From Cantharellus purpuraceus (Eukaryota > Basidiomycota > Agaricomycetes > Cantharellales > Hydnaceae), in assembly GCA_025174535.1 (NCBI GenBank), contig JALBUN010000002.1, positions 366,605 through 430,604 on the forward strand: a stretch of 64,000 nt of DNA, read 5' to 3'. Shown one piece after another: positions 39,199-50,990 of the stretch. Every line of letters begins with the position of its first letter. The stretch's first letter is position 1. The position numbers and the translations under genes are program-made. Under the pieces are notes generated by a model, which was given only the letters and a program-made list of their open reading frames with translations, had not been told where the DNA came from and made no database searches.

Positions 39199-39882
39199 TG
39201 TTACATCCTGTAACACCGAGTTCCGATCTCCAGATTCCATCTCCACCTCCGTCAACTCCACCTCCATCAACTCCACCTCCATCAACTCCACCTCCATCAA
39301 CTCCACCTCCATCAACTCCACCTCCATCAACTCCACCTCCATCAACTCCACCTCCATCAACTCCAGACCCCGCTATTGTTCTCCTCATTAGTAGTCTCCT
39401 TCTTATGGGTTACAACAACTGTTATACTTTCTAATTGTTTAGTATTAGTTCAGACATGAGTCCAAACTCCAAACTCCTTTCCATGTTGTATTCCATATTA
39501 GTCTTATTGTCTTATCGCTTTTAGTTTTACCATTCAATTCTCTACATACTTATACAGGCTACTTCTTGTATGTTACAGTAGTTCGTATATCAACTAAGAT
39601 TCCCCATCAGCTTCTTGGTTACTAGCTTCTTGACAAGTATCTTCTTGACAAGTCGAACTCCAGATCTTTGATCCAACTCCGTACTCCAAACTCCAAAATA
39701 TTGGACCGACAATTCAAGGGGGCGCAACACATAAGTTGAAGCCAAGTCCACTCGATCCGACTCAATAGTTATTTGTCCCCATCTGTCTCCGGTTGAACTG
39801 GAACAGTAAAGTCCCATCCCCTTCCTCACTAGTATCCGAACACCAGCTACTCCTTTAAACTCCAAGTTTTCAGCACTTAACA
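39199..39882 (+). mobile_element. LTR E (684 bp)
   Basis: Starts TGTTACATCCTGTAACACC and ends CAGCACTTAACA, with TGTTA/TAACA termini like family B. Part of it resembles family B LTRs (gcgcaacacataagttgaag near 39722). It carries a 15-bp minisatellite. The flanks (aatgc left, caggg right) do not form a target duplication, so one side has recombined. Confidence 0.65.
39241..39360 (+). repeat. 15-bp minisatellite, eight units
   Basis: Eight exact-length units of ctccacctccatcaa (first unit with cgtcaa). Because the unit is a multiple of three it stays open in frame and extends the truncated pol frame with PSTPP repeats. Confidence 0.95.
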
Positions 39883-40264
39883 CAGGGTGAGATTGTCTGT
39901 CAATAGTCCTGCCATTAGTGCTCTTGTTTAAGTTACTAGTGTGTACTGCCTTTGCATAGCATTAGGATCTTGAACTCATGTGAAGCAGTTGCTAGACTAC
40001 TTCACACATCACTGTTACCTGCTTCAGAGTGTCACTGGTTGGATGGTTTGATTCATCCACCTACTTCCTTTAGCCTCTAAGTGCATTCCCCTATTTTCAG
40101 AATATCTGGACCCCTAAGCATCTATGAACTCTAGACTCTGGAAGTCTTATTCATTTCTTGCTGCTAAGAAATGTATTACTTTTCTGCATACAGTTTGCAT
40201 TGACCAATACAAAGGATTGTAACCAAAGTACAAACATTAAATTGTTTCTGGAGTTGTGCTGCAG
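39883..40264 (+). mobile_element. Family A leader fragment
   Basis: Direct copy of about 1562-1945 (gggtgagattgtctgtcaat, ggagttgtgctgcag), cut by LTR E on the left and a family B LTR on the right. Confidence 0.75.
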
Positions 40265-40792
40265 TATTATGACTACATTCATTAATGCCCAGATCCCCAT
40301 CTGATCCACTCAGATCCCCATGCACATGAAACCTATACTCCATTTGGAAGCCATCACGTCTCCAATTATCTGTCTAATTGTCACCACCGATCTTGCCCAT
40401 CTGTCTCCAGTTCCAATTGATGCATCAGCATCACCATAGGAACCTGGACATCTGTCCCCGTCGGAATCAGACATACTCATGTAAGGCCGTCAGCCTCGGA
40501 GACCCATCACTGGAGTAATTATTATTAGATTTCAAATATGTATTTAAGTTGTCCAACTGGGGACTTCATTCCCCAGTTTGAATATCGAATCATGCCTAGT
40601 TCCTAAGTCTGATCCAAACTATCTAAGTCATACTCTGTCTCTGAAATCTCGGACACTGGTATTAGTGAGGGTGCAGCACATAAGCTGAAGCCAAGTCTGT
40701 TCTGACCCCCACAACATACCCCGACTCCTTCTCCGACTCCAACCCAACCTCTGACCCAATCTCCAACCCCCAATTGGACCTAGTGCGTAACA
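40265..40792 (+). mobile_element. Family B LTR (about 528 bp)
   Basis: Starts tattatgactacattc (first bases diverged) and ends gtgcgtaaca. It is the rightmost family B LTR and has no target duplication. Confidence 0.85.
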
Positions 40793-41105
40793 TACACATG
40801 TAGAACTTAACTTAGAAAGAAACCACACTGTATATCACATTGCCCAACAAATACATCTGAAGGAATGGTTATACACACAGTGACAAAGTGTACCTGCATC
40901 CAAAGACTCACATATGCAACCCAGACAAGTTATTTAGTCACCATGGGCCAGACTGGCCACATAGGGGTCCTGGTCACAGTCCACATCTTGACAAATTATG
41001 GCAACAAGTTCATCCTGAGTCACTATACGTTCGACACACTTGCCCAACCTCTGGGCAATCTGTACCGCAAGTACGTGCTTGCACTTACCAAGCCATGGGC
41101 TTAGT
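40793..41105 (+). mobile_element. Probable fragment of the hairpin-rich element
   Basis: Bases 40800-40860 resemble 18290-18350 of the leader (aaccacactgta, acacat/cgcccaac..aatacac). The following 250 bases show the same short inverted repeats, for example TTGCCCA/TGGGCAA at 41040-41058. No protein family is recognised. Confidence 0.4.
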
Positions 41106-41741
41106 CCACAAATTTATTGGCGTGTCTTTATGAGCTCACCATTGCCTGGTTATTCGAAAGCAGTACGCTATAAGCAAATGCCGGACAGCCGCAAAATGTG
41201 GACACCGGAGCAGGTAAATCCACAGAAACTGGGTAGCGTCCTTTGGAGCCAAAAACCTCGAAAAAGGCACGACCCCACGGCGTCTCGTATTTAAACACTG
41301 TCTGATTTGTGAGGCTTACGAGCGAGAGTAGCAAGGTCCACCTCGCACAAACCTCTACCTCGGTCTATAAGATCAAAGGCAGCAAGAATAAGGCTCTCGG
41401 GAAAGAGGAACTGCAAAGCTTGGAGCGTCTCGTCTGAAGCTGTGGCGGGGCATTAGTGCTTTCGTTAGCAAGGATGATGTGCTTTAATTGACGCACGCTG
41501 ACCACTGCCGCCATTCATGGAGGTGACAGTTGATTCAATGAGTTGCTGTAAATCTGGGTGGGGCATAATGTCATCTCTCGATAAAGCGAGGCTTTAAGCT
41601 TTAAGCTTTGAGGGTAGAATTTATAATGCAGAGCTAGACAGAACTCGCCACATAGTTTTGCTTGAGAGATCACTTTCAAGTCCGATGTGACTTGCGACTG
41701 GTGTCTATCGACTAAACAAGCATCCCAAATAAGCATCCCAA
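41106..41741. other. Spacer between repeats and TRM11
   Basis: I see no gene or recognisable repeat. CpG content and base use look like the gene-rich part to the right. It should contain the TRM11 promoter. Confidence 0.5.
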
Positions 41742-43525
41742 ATGCCTCGCAGATTACTGATTCAATTTGCGCAAGCGCATCCAGATTTCCGTATCTCTGA
41801 GTTGCTCTCTGTTGCGCAAACCTATGGTTTTGACGTTGTCTTACCACCCAATCCCGACGTCACGCGCCCTTTCATGATTATAGAAGTTCTGCGAGAGGAG
41901 CATGGGCATCTTCTTGCTCAACGATGTATCCTCATCAAGTCCGTGGTTTTATATTCCTAAGATTATCAACACCCTTTGACATTGATTGTTCACAGATCTG
42001 TACATGAATTCTACGCATCAGGCTCATCATATCCCGATCTTCACGCACTCAACCAGACCCGGCCGCACCTATGGGCGCCGTATAAAAGCAGTTCGTGGAA
42101 GTTTATGGTGACTGGGTACAACCAGAGCGTCCCAAAGGCGCGCCAGCGGGAGGTCGTAGAGGGCTTCTCATATATGGCTTTGGAAGGTCCCATAAGCCTC
42201 GCACGACCGGACCTCGAGCTGTGGTGCTTCGAGGAGTGTGCGCCCCCGTTTTCGATCCCATAAACTTTCAGGCTCAAGAGTGATCATATTAGATAGCTCG
42301 AAGGGCAAATCCTCCTTACGACCCAAGTACGACGGTGACGGTGACGGTGACTTCATATGCGTATGGTTCGGGAGGTTGGTATGTCTCTACGCCGCTTTAT
42401 CACTTTATTAGCACATTGTTGTCGATTCACGCTTGATAGATAGCCAAAGGAACGGCAAGGTCTCTCATCAAAAAATACGACGTGAAAAAGCGGGCGTACT
42501 ACGGAAACACATCTATGGATGCTGAGATGTCCCTCTTGATGGCGAACCAGACCTTAGTAAGTGTGGTGTGGTATAGTCAGTTTCATTGTTGATCATGGAT
42601 AAGTCTGCTCCTGGAAAACTTGTATATGACCCTTTCGCAGGGACTGGCAGCATGCTCCATGTACGAATAATTCCGTGGGCTATATGCTTCTGCAGCTGAC
42701 AGTATATTAGTAGACTGTAGCCGAATTTGGTGCCTGTGTCGTTGGCTCAGATATTGATGGGCGTCAAATGCGCGGAAAAGGTCAGGGCAGATATTCGTTT
42801 ATCATGGCAATGTAAACTTGGTCTTCAGAACATTCCCCGGGCATCCTTCGGTCAGCTGCACAATACGGATTCGCCCAGCGAATATTTGATTTGTTTACCT
42901 TCGATATTACTCGGAACCCATGGCGGTGCGGTGAAATTTTTGATGCTATCGTTACAGATCCGCCATACGGGGTCCGGGCAGGTGCAAAACGTCTTGGAAG
43001 AAAACAAGGAGTTCCAATGCGAGATTATGTCACAGCGATGAAAGAGTAGGCGGCTATGTCTACCGCCTCTGGCGTTGCGTGATCTACTTACTGTACATTT
43101 GTAGCCCATCGACTTATGTTCCGCCAACACATCCATACGAGCTTTCTACGCTGGCATTTGATTTATTACTACTAGCGCGATACCTACTTAAGCCTCAAGG
43201 ACGATTGGTTTTCTTCTTGCCTACGGTCAACGAAGAGTATGCTGAGGTAGACATTCCGCAACTGGAAGGTATGGTGGTAATATCAAATTCGTTGGAAAAC
43301 TTTGGCGCTTGGGGGAGACGGGTGGGTGAGTTTATTAACGTGCGCGTTTGTGTACTAAGCTCCTTGCAGCTTATCACCATAGTGAAGACGGAACAGCTAG
43401 ACAGGGGTCCACCAGACTTGCGCGTTCGAAACGAGGAAGTTGAACCTGAACATGTGCCTGCACACAAGGATTTTCGAGAAAAGTATTTTTCCGGGTTCAA
43501 CAAATCCGCTGATACGCATCCATAG
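41742..43525 (+). CDS. TRM11: tRNA (guanine(10)-N2)-methyltransferase, catalytic subunit
   Basis: Transfers methyl from S-adenosylmethionine to N2 of G10 in tRNA, working with Trm112 in the cytoplasm (family knowledge). The N terminus (LLIQFAQAHPDFRISELLSV) is the THUMP-like region. KKYDVKKRAYYGNTSMDAEM and LVYDPFAGTGSML form the SAM-binding start of the methyltransferase. The catalytic motif is TDPPYGVRAG near 42950-42975, followed by GRLVFFLPTVNEEY. Exon 1 is 41742-41938, with the first intron 41939-41995. Further introns lie after FGRL (about 42375), after ANQTL (about 42556), after the SAM motif (42662), near 43050 and near 43320. Ends at TAG 43523-43525, only 29 bp from the stop of the convergent complex I gene. 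Confidence 0.9.
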
Positions 43526-43554
43526 CCCCCATCCAGTCATATACATGATACTGT

Positions 43555-43746
43555 TCACATTGAATGATGCTTGTCGGGGTTGTGTGTACGACGATAAAGG
43601 TTGTCGTACAAGACGTACGCGGTAAATGCGACGACAGCTGTGCCAAAGCCGGGAAAAAGGTTCCGGAACATGGCGCGGTTTGAGAAGACAGGGTGTTTGC
43701 GCCAGGCCTCGCGTTTGGCCCACGGGTCGCGATAAAGTGATGGCAT
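43555..43746 (-). CDS. NADH:ubiquinone oxidoreductase subunit B3-like (NDUFB3)
   Basis: Minus-strand exon encoding MPSLYRDPWAKREAWRKHPV, then NRAMFRNLFPGFGTAVV, a membrane segment (VVAFTAYVLYDNLY) and a short His-rich tail. The RDPW-x-x-x-EAWR signature and single membrane helix are those of the small complex I subunit B3 (B12), which sits in the inner mitochondrial membrane arm. At 63 aa it is short, as is usual for this subunit. A splice acceptor (accttcag) lies just before the ATG on this strand, so a 5' UTR intron or an upstream coding exon is possible. The nearest upstream ATG (43975) overlaps the TOP1 start codon and is less likely. Confidence 0.7.
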   Translation of the reverse strand: MPSLYRDPWAKREAWRKHPVFSNRAMFRNLFPGFGTAVVAFTAYVLYDNLYRRTHNPDKHHSM

Positions 43747-43973
43747 TTTCTGAAGGTTGTGAGCGATATGATAGGAAGGAAAGGGGAGTATACTCACGAG
43801 AGTGCGACGAGGTGACAAGGACAATGAAAAGAAGGTCACGTGTTGATTTAGGGTAGGCTTGAGTTACCTTGTACGTGGCGTGGAGAACACGCCGCTGGCA
43901 TTCTTCATCAGATATAAAATCCAAGCGACTTCCTCTTTGCATCTCTTGATCCTCTCTCTTGTACTTCCGTGCC

Positions 43974-46900
43974 ATGTCTACCTCTGGCTCTGAGGATGAT
44001 AGACCACTTGGCCACTCTGTGGCAGCCGATTCACACGCCGCAGCGATGAGCGTCGACGAAGACGAGGCACCTCTAGTGCGTTAGTCTCTTCTCTCACGCA
44101 TCCTCTTGTTCACATTCTCTGCTCGTTGATGCTACATTCCTTCCTCCACATCAAAATCTCCATTTATCTATCGTGGCCAAATTCTCCTTTTCGATTGCCA
44201 TCGCACTATATCTCTCGCTTTGCCCGTCAATTTCAGTCGCGGGCAAAGAGGGTCTCTTCAGCTCAGTCCTCTCTTAAGCGCAAGGCAGCCTTTACTTCAT
44301 CTGAGTCGGAGGATGATATCCCTCTCGCGTCGCCCCCAAAGCAAAGCAAGGGCACGGCCGTTCCCATGTCTGGCATACACGCTGCCAAGGAGTCCATGGC
44401 CTCTGTCAATGGAAACCGACGCAGGGCGAATGGTCGTGCTAGCAATGCCATACTTGACGACGATAGCGAACCTTCTGACAGCTCCTTTGGCGAGAAGAAC
44501 TCCAAACGCAAGCCCAAGCGAAAAAAACCTGTCAAGAAGAAGGCAAAAATTGAGAAGAAAGATGACGATAATGCCTTCAGCGAAGACGACACGCCATTAG
44601 CTACTCCAAAGAAGGTCAATCCCAAGGTTGTCAATGGAAAAGGAAAGGTGAAGCCCAAGATCAAGTCAAAAAGTGACCTGGACATCGAGATGGTGGAGGA
44701 TAGTACGTCTGAAAAACAGGCTGAAGGAAAAGGCAAAGGTAGAGGCAAAGGATCCCTGAAGAAGACTAAAGATGAAGATGGTGTTGGAAATGCGACCAGG
44801 AAGAAGACAGAAGAAGAGGAAGAGATTTTCCGCTGGTGGGATGCCCCACCAGACGTTGAGGGTGATGGTTCTGTCAAATGGAAGACACTGGAGCACAATG
44901 GCGTGTTATTCCCTCCACCATACCAACCATTACCCAAGGATGTTAAACTGTTTTATGAAGGTGCGTATTATCTACTTACTGAGGGCGCAATCTCATTATC
45001 CCCTTCAGGTAAACCTGTAGATTTAGCTCCCGAGTCAGAGGAAGTGGCAGGATTTTATGGCGCCATGTTAGGCACTGAACACGCCGAAAACGCGACTTTT
45101 AGAAAGAACTTTTTTGACGATTTCAAACTTGTTCTTAAGGATTACCCACCGGTGAGGGCAATATGCTATGCCGCTCACGCCACCGACCAACTTTGCCACT
45201 TTTTCAGAGAGACGGCACAATGATTACTCGCTTTGAGGATTGCGACTTCACACCCATGTTTAACTATTTCGAGGCTGAGAAGACAAAGCGAAAAGCGATG
45301 ACCGCAGCAGAAAAGAAAGCAGTCAAGGCTGAGAAAGAGGCCTTGGAGGGGCCATTCAAGACATGTTTACTTGATGGCCGCAAAGAGAAAATTGGTAATT
45401 TCAGGATTGAACCACCTGGGCTATTCCGGGGGCGGGGGGACCATCCGAAGAAGGGTGCATTGAAGGTGTTCACTATCACTTACTACTTAGTGCAAGTCGA
45501 TGCTGATGGCAGTGGCAGCTACGCGTCACACCCGAGGATATCACGATCAATATTGGCAAAGGTATTCCTATTCCCCAACCAAACGTGCCTGGCAAGTGGA
45601 AGGCAATTGTTCACGATGACACTGTCACGTGGCTCGCGAACTGGAAAGAAAACGTCAATGGTCAATTCAAGTATGTTTTCCTCGCTGCGGGGAGCTCGCT
45701 CAAGGGACAGAGCGACATGCAGAAGTTTGAGAAGGCGCGTGAGCTCAAGGTAGTATCTTTCCTGACGATGTAACGTATTTCATTGAAGCGCCTACCACAT
45801 TAGAAACACGTCGATGAAATTCGGGCGGACTACAGTGCAGATCTTAAGTCGAAGCTTTCGGCCGACAGGCAACGTGCAACGGCGATGTACTTTATAGACA
45901 GACTTGCTTTGCGTGCAGGAAACGAAAAAGGCGAGGATGAGGCGGATACGGTCGGCTGTTGCTCGTTACGATGCGAGCACGTCACACTGCAACCGCCAAA
46001 CAAGCTCGTTTTCGATTTTCTGGGCAAGGATTCGATTAGGTATTATAACACGGTCGAGGTTGAAGACCAAATCTTCAAAAACATCCGCATCTTCAAGGGC
46101 GACGGCAAGACTGACGAGGACGCATTGTTTGACCGTGTTACTGTGAGACCACTACTTTCACTCTACGATACCTGCTGAGATGTGCTTCAGACCGGAGGTC
46201 TCAACAAACACCTGGCATCTTACATGAAGGGCCTGACCGCCAAGGTGTTTCGTACATACAATGCGTCAATCACGTTCCAAGACCAGCTGGATAACAACAT
46301 GCCGAATACATCAAACCAGCAGGAACTATTGAATGCATACAACAAGGCGAACCGCATGGTGGCAATCCTTTGTAACCATCAGCGTGCCGTCCCCAAGGGT
46401 CACGCGGGATCTATGGAAAAAATGAACGATAAGGCTTGTGCTTCTCATGTGTTTCGAACGAGGAGGCTGAGCTTTGAACAGTTACGGACACTGAAATACC
46501 AACGAAGAAAGCTCCGACATGAAATGTTCTCGCTAGACAAGAAGCTGAAAAAGAAGGCAGCCTGGGCAAACGAGTCGGATATAGATGACGAGTGGATAGA
46601 AAAGTATGAGGAAGAGTGTCAGAAAAAGGAGATGGAGAAGGCAGAGAAGAAATTTGCCAAAGAGAATGAGAAACTCGAGGCGGACGGTAAGAAGGCGCAA
46701 GGGGACAAGGTACTGCAGGAGCGCATCAAGGAGATCAAAGCCGAATACAAGAGGCTAGAGCAGGAAAGGGAACTAGATGAGATAACGCCGAAGAAAGGGA
46801 GAACAGTAGAGAAGGTGCAGGAAATGATCCAAAAATTAGACGACAGGATCAAGAACTTCAGGCTGCAGATGGTGGATCGCGAAGAGGGGAAGGAGGTGAG

Positions 46901-47226
46901 CTTGGGCACGAGGTGCGTATGGTTGTTTGAATACCTGTTGCGGCGGTGACGCTTATGATGATATTCAGTAAAATCAATTATTTAGATCCTAGGTTTGTGG
47001 AAAGCTTATTTGTGTATATGGTACCCCAAGCTGATATGGTTGCGGAGCGCAGAATCACAGCTGCGTGGTGCAAGACACACAATGTGCCGATCGAGAAGAT
47101 CTTTAGCAAGACGCTGCTTGCCAAATGTACGTGTGGCTCTCGCGATGCACTCGCAGATGAAACTGACCGGTGAATGGTTTGGCAGTCCCGTGGGCTATGG
47201 AAGTGGAGGATGACTGGAAGTTCTAG
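43974..47226 (+). CDS. TOP1: DNA topoisomerase I (type IB)
   Basis: Relaxes supercoils by nicking one strand through a tyrosine-DNA intermediate in the nucleus. Exon 1 starts [13 protein letters not shown] and is followed by an intron (gtgcgttag... to 44237). A long Lys/Ser/Asp-rich N-terminal domain has nuclear-localisation-like [15 protein letters not shown]. The core starts [20 protein letters not shown], with [50 protein letters not shown] and [16 protein letters not shown] coiled linker (46550-46880) precedes the C-terminal domain with the active-site Tyr in SKINYLDPR (46969-46990, spliced) and PIEKIFSKT. The last exon ends [12 protein letters not shown] at TAG 47224-47226. Every domain of the eukaryotic enzyme is present and the splice sites join in frame. 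Confidence 0.93.
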
Positions 47227-47648
47227 GGATGCCATTTTAGGAAAGGGTGTTCTGCCTGGATAGAGGATGCGCGGGGTGGGCTGAAGAGGGTTAGTATGTG
47301 TGCCTGTGCCGAGGAGGGTCCTTTCACACCGGCAAACTGATAGGCTAAGCCGTATTGGGCAAGTTCTCTAATTGGAAGGCTCGCCAAGGGAGAGACTTCT
47401 GATAAAGAGCTGTTTGTTTGCCTTGTATTATGTACTTGGTTTCTAGCCTAGCTCTGTGCCGAATAGCGGAATGACCCCTTTGTTCCTTTGACAATCGCCT
47501 GACGTGAATATCTATCGAAGCTTCGCCCGTCGGACTCTTGAGTCCCTGCTCGCCTCTTTTGGCGAACCCTCTCTCAGACTATTTATCTGCCCCTCCTTCC
47601 CATGCTTCCTGGAAGCTCTCTCCCTCCCTCTCCCCCCCGCTCCATACC
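47227..47648. other. Intergenic region TOP1 to acyl-CoA synthetase
   Basis: No coding or repeat signal seen. Pyrimidine-rich stretches just before 47649 (ctccctccctctcccccccg) are typical of fungal promoters near transcription starts. Confidence 0.5.
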
Positions 47649-49736
47649 ATGATCTTCAAAGCAGAGTACTCCATTCCCATCCCAAACGTCGACCTTCTTT
47701 CCTGGCTCTTTGGCATGTCCTTGTCCAATCTCTTCCCTCGCTCTATTCTCATCGTCCGCCCTTTCTAGACAAGCCAACCTATGATCTTCGCAAACCCGTC
47801 TTTGTTGACGCAGCGGATCCCTCCCGGTTCCTCACGGGCTTGCAGCTTCGATCGATTGCCAAACGCCTTGCCAGGGGTCTCCGAGACCGTGCTGGCATCT
47901 GTGAAGGCGATGTCGTCTTGATTAGTTCTTCCAACTCGGTTCGTCGTCTGTTGTATGCTGGCATCGCAGCTGCCGACGTCATCTGCAGATCCACTACCCC
48001 GCCTTCTACCTCGGCGCCACCTGTGCAGGCGCGATCTTCACTGGTGCTAACCCGGCGTACGGGGAATTTGGTAGGCCCGCACCCCTGATCAAGATGTTTC
48101 CAGGTTGACCATTTATATGCAGAGCTTATGCATCAGTTGTCCAATTCAGGGGCCAAAGCCGCCTTCGCATCTCAGGACACCTATCCCCTCGTTCGCTCCT
48201 GCGCCCTCAAGGCTGGGATCCCCTCCGAGAACATTTTTCTTTTCGAGAACCGCAGCGTTCCAGGCTTCTCTACTTTCCACGATCTACTGAACTACGGAGA
48301 ACTGCAATGGAAGCGTATGACCACCCTGGAACAGGTCTCTCAGACGTGATTCTTTCTATTCAATTTGTGACGTAACAGACATCTAACATTGCACCCCGGC
48401 TATTTATAGCATTGTCACCCTTAATTACAGCAGTGGAACCACCGGCCTCCCTAAAGGATGTATGATCTCTCATCGGAATATCGTTTCACACACCGAGCAG
48501 ATGCTAGCTCTGCGAGATGTGGGGAGCCGCCGAATAGAGGCGAATGGCGGGCGCGTCTGGCCAGAAACATTCATTTGCTTCCTTCCATTTTATCATGGCT
48601 GTCAGTGATTTATTCGGTTCAATTTTCGGCGCTGACATATTCACGTCTCAGTCGGCCAACAGCACCATCTGATTCGTTCTGTCAAGACGGGTGACACATG
48701 CTATGTCATGCCAAAATTCGATTTGGAAAAGTACCTTACAACCATCCAAAAATACGGCGTATCCTCACTTTCCTTTGTTCCACCTATTGCTGTGCTGCTT
48801 GCTAAGTCGCCGGTGGTCAAGAAGTACGATCTTTCCTCTGTAAAATATGTTCTCGCAGGGGGGGCGCCGCTAGGGGAGAAGTTAGCTGCTGAGGCTGAGT
48901 TGGCCATCAACCCGTCCGGTGCCGTCAAGATTCGACAGGCATGGGGTAAGCCATATTGATACCCTCTGACACTTCTGCAACTCATAGCCCCACTTAGGCC
49001 AAAGCGAAGCTACCATGGCTGCCACATGGTGGACAATGGATGACCCATGCTCCACTGGCGTTGGGAAATTGTGCCCCAACGTCGAAGCCAAAGTCGTCAA
49101 GAGCGACGGCCGCGAAGTCGGCTTTGGCGAGCGTGGTGAATTCCTTGTCCGAGGCCCAAATGTCTTCAGCGGCTACTGGCGCAACCCGAAAGCGACACGA
49201 AACACTATCACGCCAGATGGATGGTTGCACACAGGTGATGTAGGCTACATTGAGTCGAATGGCGTGTTCTACATTGTGGATCGAGAGAAGGTGCGCCTGT
49301 ATCGCACTTGCTTATCTCCTCCGCTATGATTAATTCTGGTAATAGGAGTTGATAAAAGTGAATGGCTTCCAGGTGGCGCCTGCGGAGCTCGAAGACCTTC
49401 TTCTCAAGTCCGAGGACGTGGCTGACGCCGCTGTGATCGGTATTTCTGTGTACGTTCTAGCCTTTCCTTCTACACGTCATCTCGGCTTACGTCCCGCACA
49501 GAAACGCCCAAGAATATCCTCGTGCATACGTTGTGCCCTCCCGCACAGGTGTCAAAGACACCGATATTAAGAACTTCGTCAGTAGGCGCATGGCACCTTA
49601 CAAACGGCTGACGGGGGGTGTGATCTTCTGTGACTCGATCCCCAAAAGTCCCTCGGGAAAGATCCTGCGCCGCGAACTTCGTGAGCGCGCGAAGTTAGAG
49701 TTCCAGGACCTTGCCGTAGAGCGGGCGAGGCTCTGA
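47649..49736 (+). CDS. 4-coumarate-CoA ligase-like acyl-CoA synthetase
   Basis: Activates a carboxylic acid to an acyl-AMP and then a CoA thioester (ANL superfamily); the substrate cannot be told from sequence. Starts [20 protein letters not shown]. The AMP-binding loop [16 protein letters not shown] is near 48425-48470, [14 protein letters not shown] near 48845, the A5 motif [12 protein letters not shown] after an intron at 48946, [20 protein letters not shown] with the adenine-ribose Asp near 49225-49280, [15 protein letters not shown], and the catalytic Lys in [11 protein letters not shown]. Introns are short, and the first (47713-47768) uses GC-AG borders (TTTG/GCATGT...CTAG/AC). The C terminus RARL-stop fits a peroxisomal targeting signal (A-R-L). 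Length is typical for the family. Confidence 0.88.
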
Positions 49737-50228
49737 TGGCGTTCGTTTAATATTATTCAAGGTTACCTATTTTTTTCGAATCTTCTTGTTTGAATCATGT
49801 TGGGGACGTAACCATTGTTGTTCTACTATGTAGATAATGTGCTTAATAGTGTTGAATATATTGTAGCTTTGATATGCGGCGTTATTGATTTTGACAGAAG
49901 CCGTATTTTGAATGCGATTACATTTTGATTTTCAATCTCTTCTAGATTGCCAGCAGTAAGACGGAGTATGCTCGAACGGAAGACTGAACGTCATTACATA
50001 TCATTGAAACTATTTGCAAAACTGACGCCAACCTTATACACCCTCCCCTAAGAGCGCTTCTTCAAGCACGCTTTCTATTTCGAGACTTCCGATGTCTCGC
50101 GGGGTCTGCAATAAGTAAATTACGGGAGACATAACACGAGAGATACTGGTCCATGCAGGATAGGAATACACGCCAAACAATGCGAATGAATGCGTCATGT
50201 GTCTATGAAAATATTACACCAGTATATG
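49737..50228. other. Intergenic, possible last exon of the neighbouring minus-strand gene
   Basis: AT-rich 3' region of the synthetase gene up to about 50030. At 50036-50108 the minus strand has a splice acceptor (ttacttattgcag) followed by short open frames. These could be the last exon of the gene at 50229-50990, whose frame contains a good donor (GTAAGC) near 50252. Confidence 0.4.
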
Positions 50229-50990
50229 TCACCGGCGGGGCTGCTTACCACCAGGTCGCAACGGTACAGAAGATGACGCCGACATACTAGACGGCATCTC
50301 TTCGGAAAGCGTCGTTGAAAGCGCAGTATCAAACTGCGCGACATGATGACTCAGGGCACCGCCTACTGTGCTTGCCAGTGGGCTAGGCTCCATGGGTTCG
50401 ACCTGTGGTTCAGGTGTCGGGGCCCCTGACTCGCGGCTCATGAAGGACTCGTAGACTGTACTAGGTTGTACTGAGGCGACACGCTCGTCCCGCTGCTGAC
50501 TAGTCTGGGTATATGGGTGGGGCATGATTAGCGGAGGAAGTCGCGGGGGCTGCGCTAGTAAATCTGTAACGTGCTCTGGTGGAGGAGTAGGGGGAATAGA
50601 ATGGCGAGTGTAAGATTTGGCATAGGGGTGGTCGGGGATATAGGCTCGTTCCGGAGAGTTCGACGTCTCAGGCGCAGGAATGAATACCGCAGAATTTTGG
50701 ATCGGCGCGGAGAACGCAGCATTCTGTAAACAGGATATGGAAGTGAGCGAACAATTAGGGATGATCGGTCAAAATTGACAACTACAGACTTGATAGATGG
50801 ACGAGACTTGTGAATCTTGTAAAGTGTGTGTGGGCCGTTCAAGTATCATGTCTTCAGAAGTGTCTCTACGATCCTTCCAATACCAAACCAGCAGGCATAC
50901 CAAAACAACTAGTGCGACAAATCCAACAGAGCCGAACACGCTGGCCAATACAAGAGTTCTACACGTCGTCGACATCAGTAATTGTGGCAT
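50229..50990 (-). CDS. Predicted single-pass membrane protein, unknown function
   Basis: Minus-strand gene of two or three exons. Exon 1 begins at ATG 50990 (MPQLLMSTTCRTLVLASVFG) and holds one strong membrane segment (GSVGFVALVVLVCLLVWYW) followed directly by basic KDRR, so the rest is predicted cytoplasmic. After an intron ending near 50725 (acceptor tttacag) comes a Pro/Ser-rich tail: NAAFSAPIQNSAVFIPAPET, HSIPPTPPPEHVTDLLAQPP, SSVPLRPGGK. The extracellular part is at most a few residues unless further exons lie upstream near 51050-51140. A possible last exon is at 50062-50108. The layout resembles the common fungal mid-protein-helix receptors and sensors without a recognisable domain. Function unknown. 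Confidence 0.5.

Noticed and set aside
670..41105. tRNA genes inside the repeat region
   Set aside because: I saw B-box-like strings such as ggttcaaat in the LTRs, but no cloverleaf or A box at the right distance.
43397..43975. A 192-codon minus-strand frame starting at an ATG that overlaps the TOP1 start
   Set aside because: The recognisable complex I sequence lies in a different frame after a splice acceptor, and the ATG is the reverse complement of TOP1 start bases.
44263..44937. A 224-codon minus-strand frame inside TOP1
   Set aside because: It is antisense to the Lys-rich N-terminal coding region of TOP1, which explains its Phe/Ser/Leu composition.
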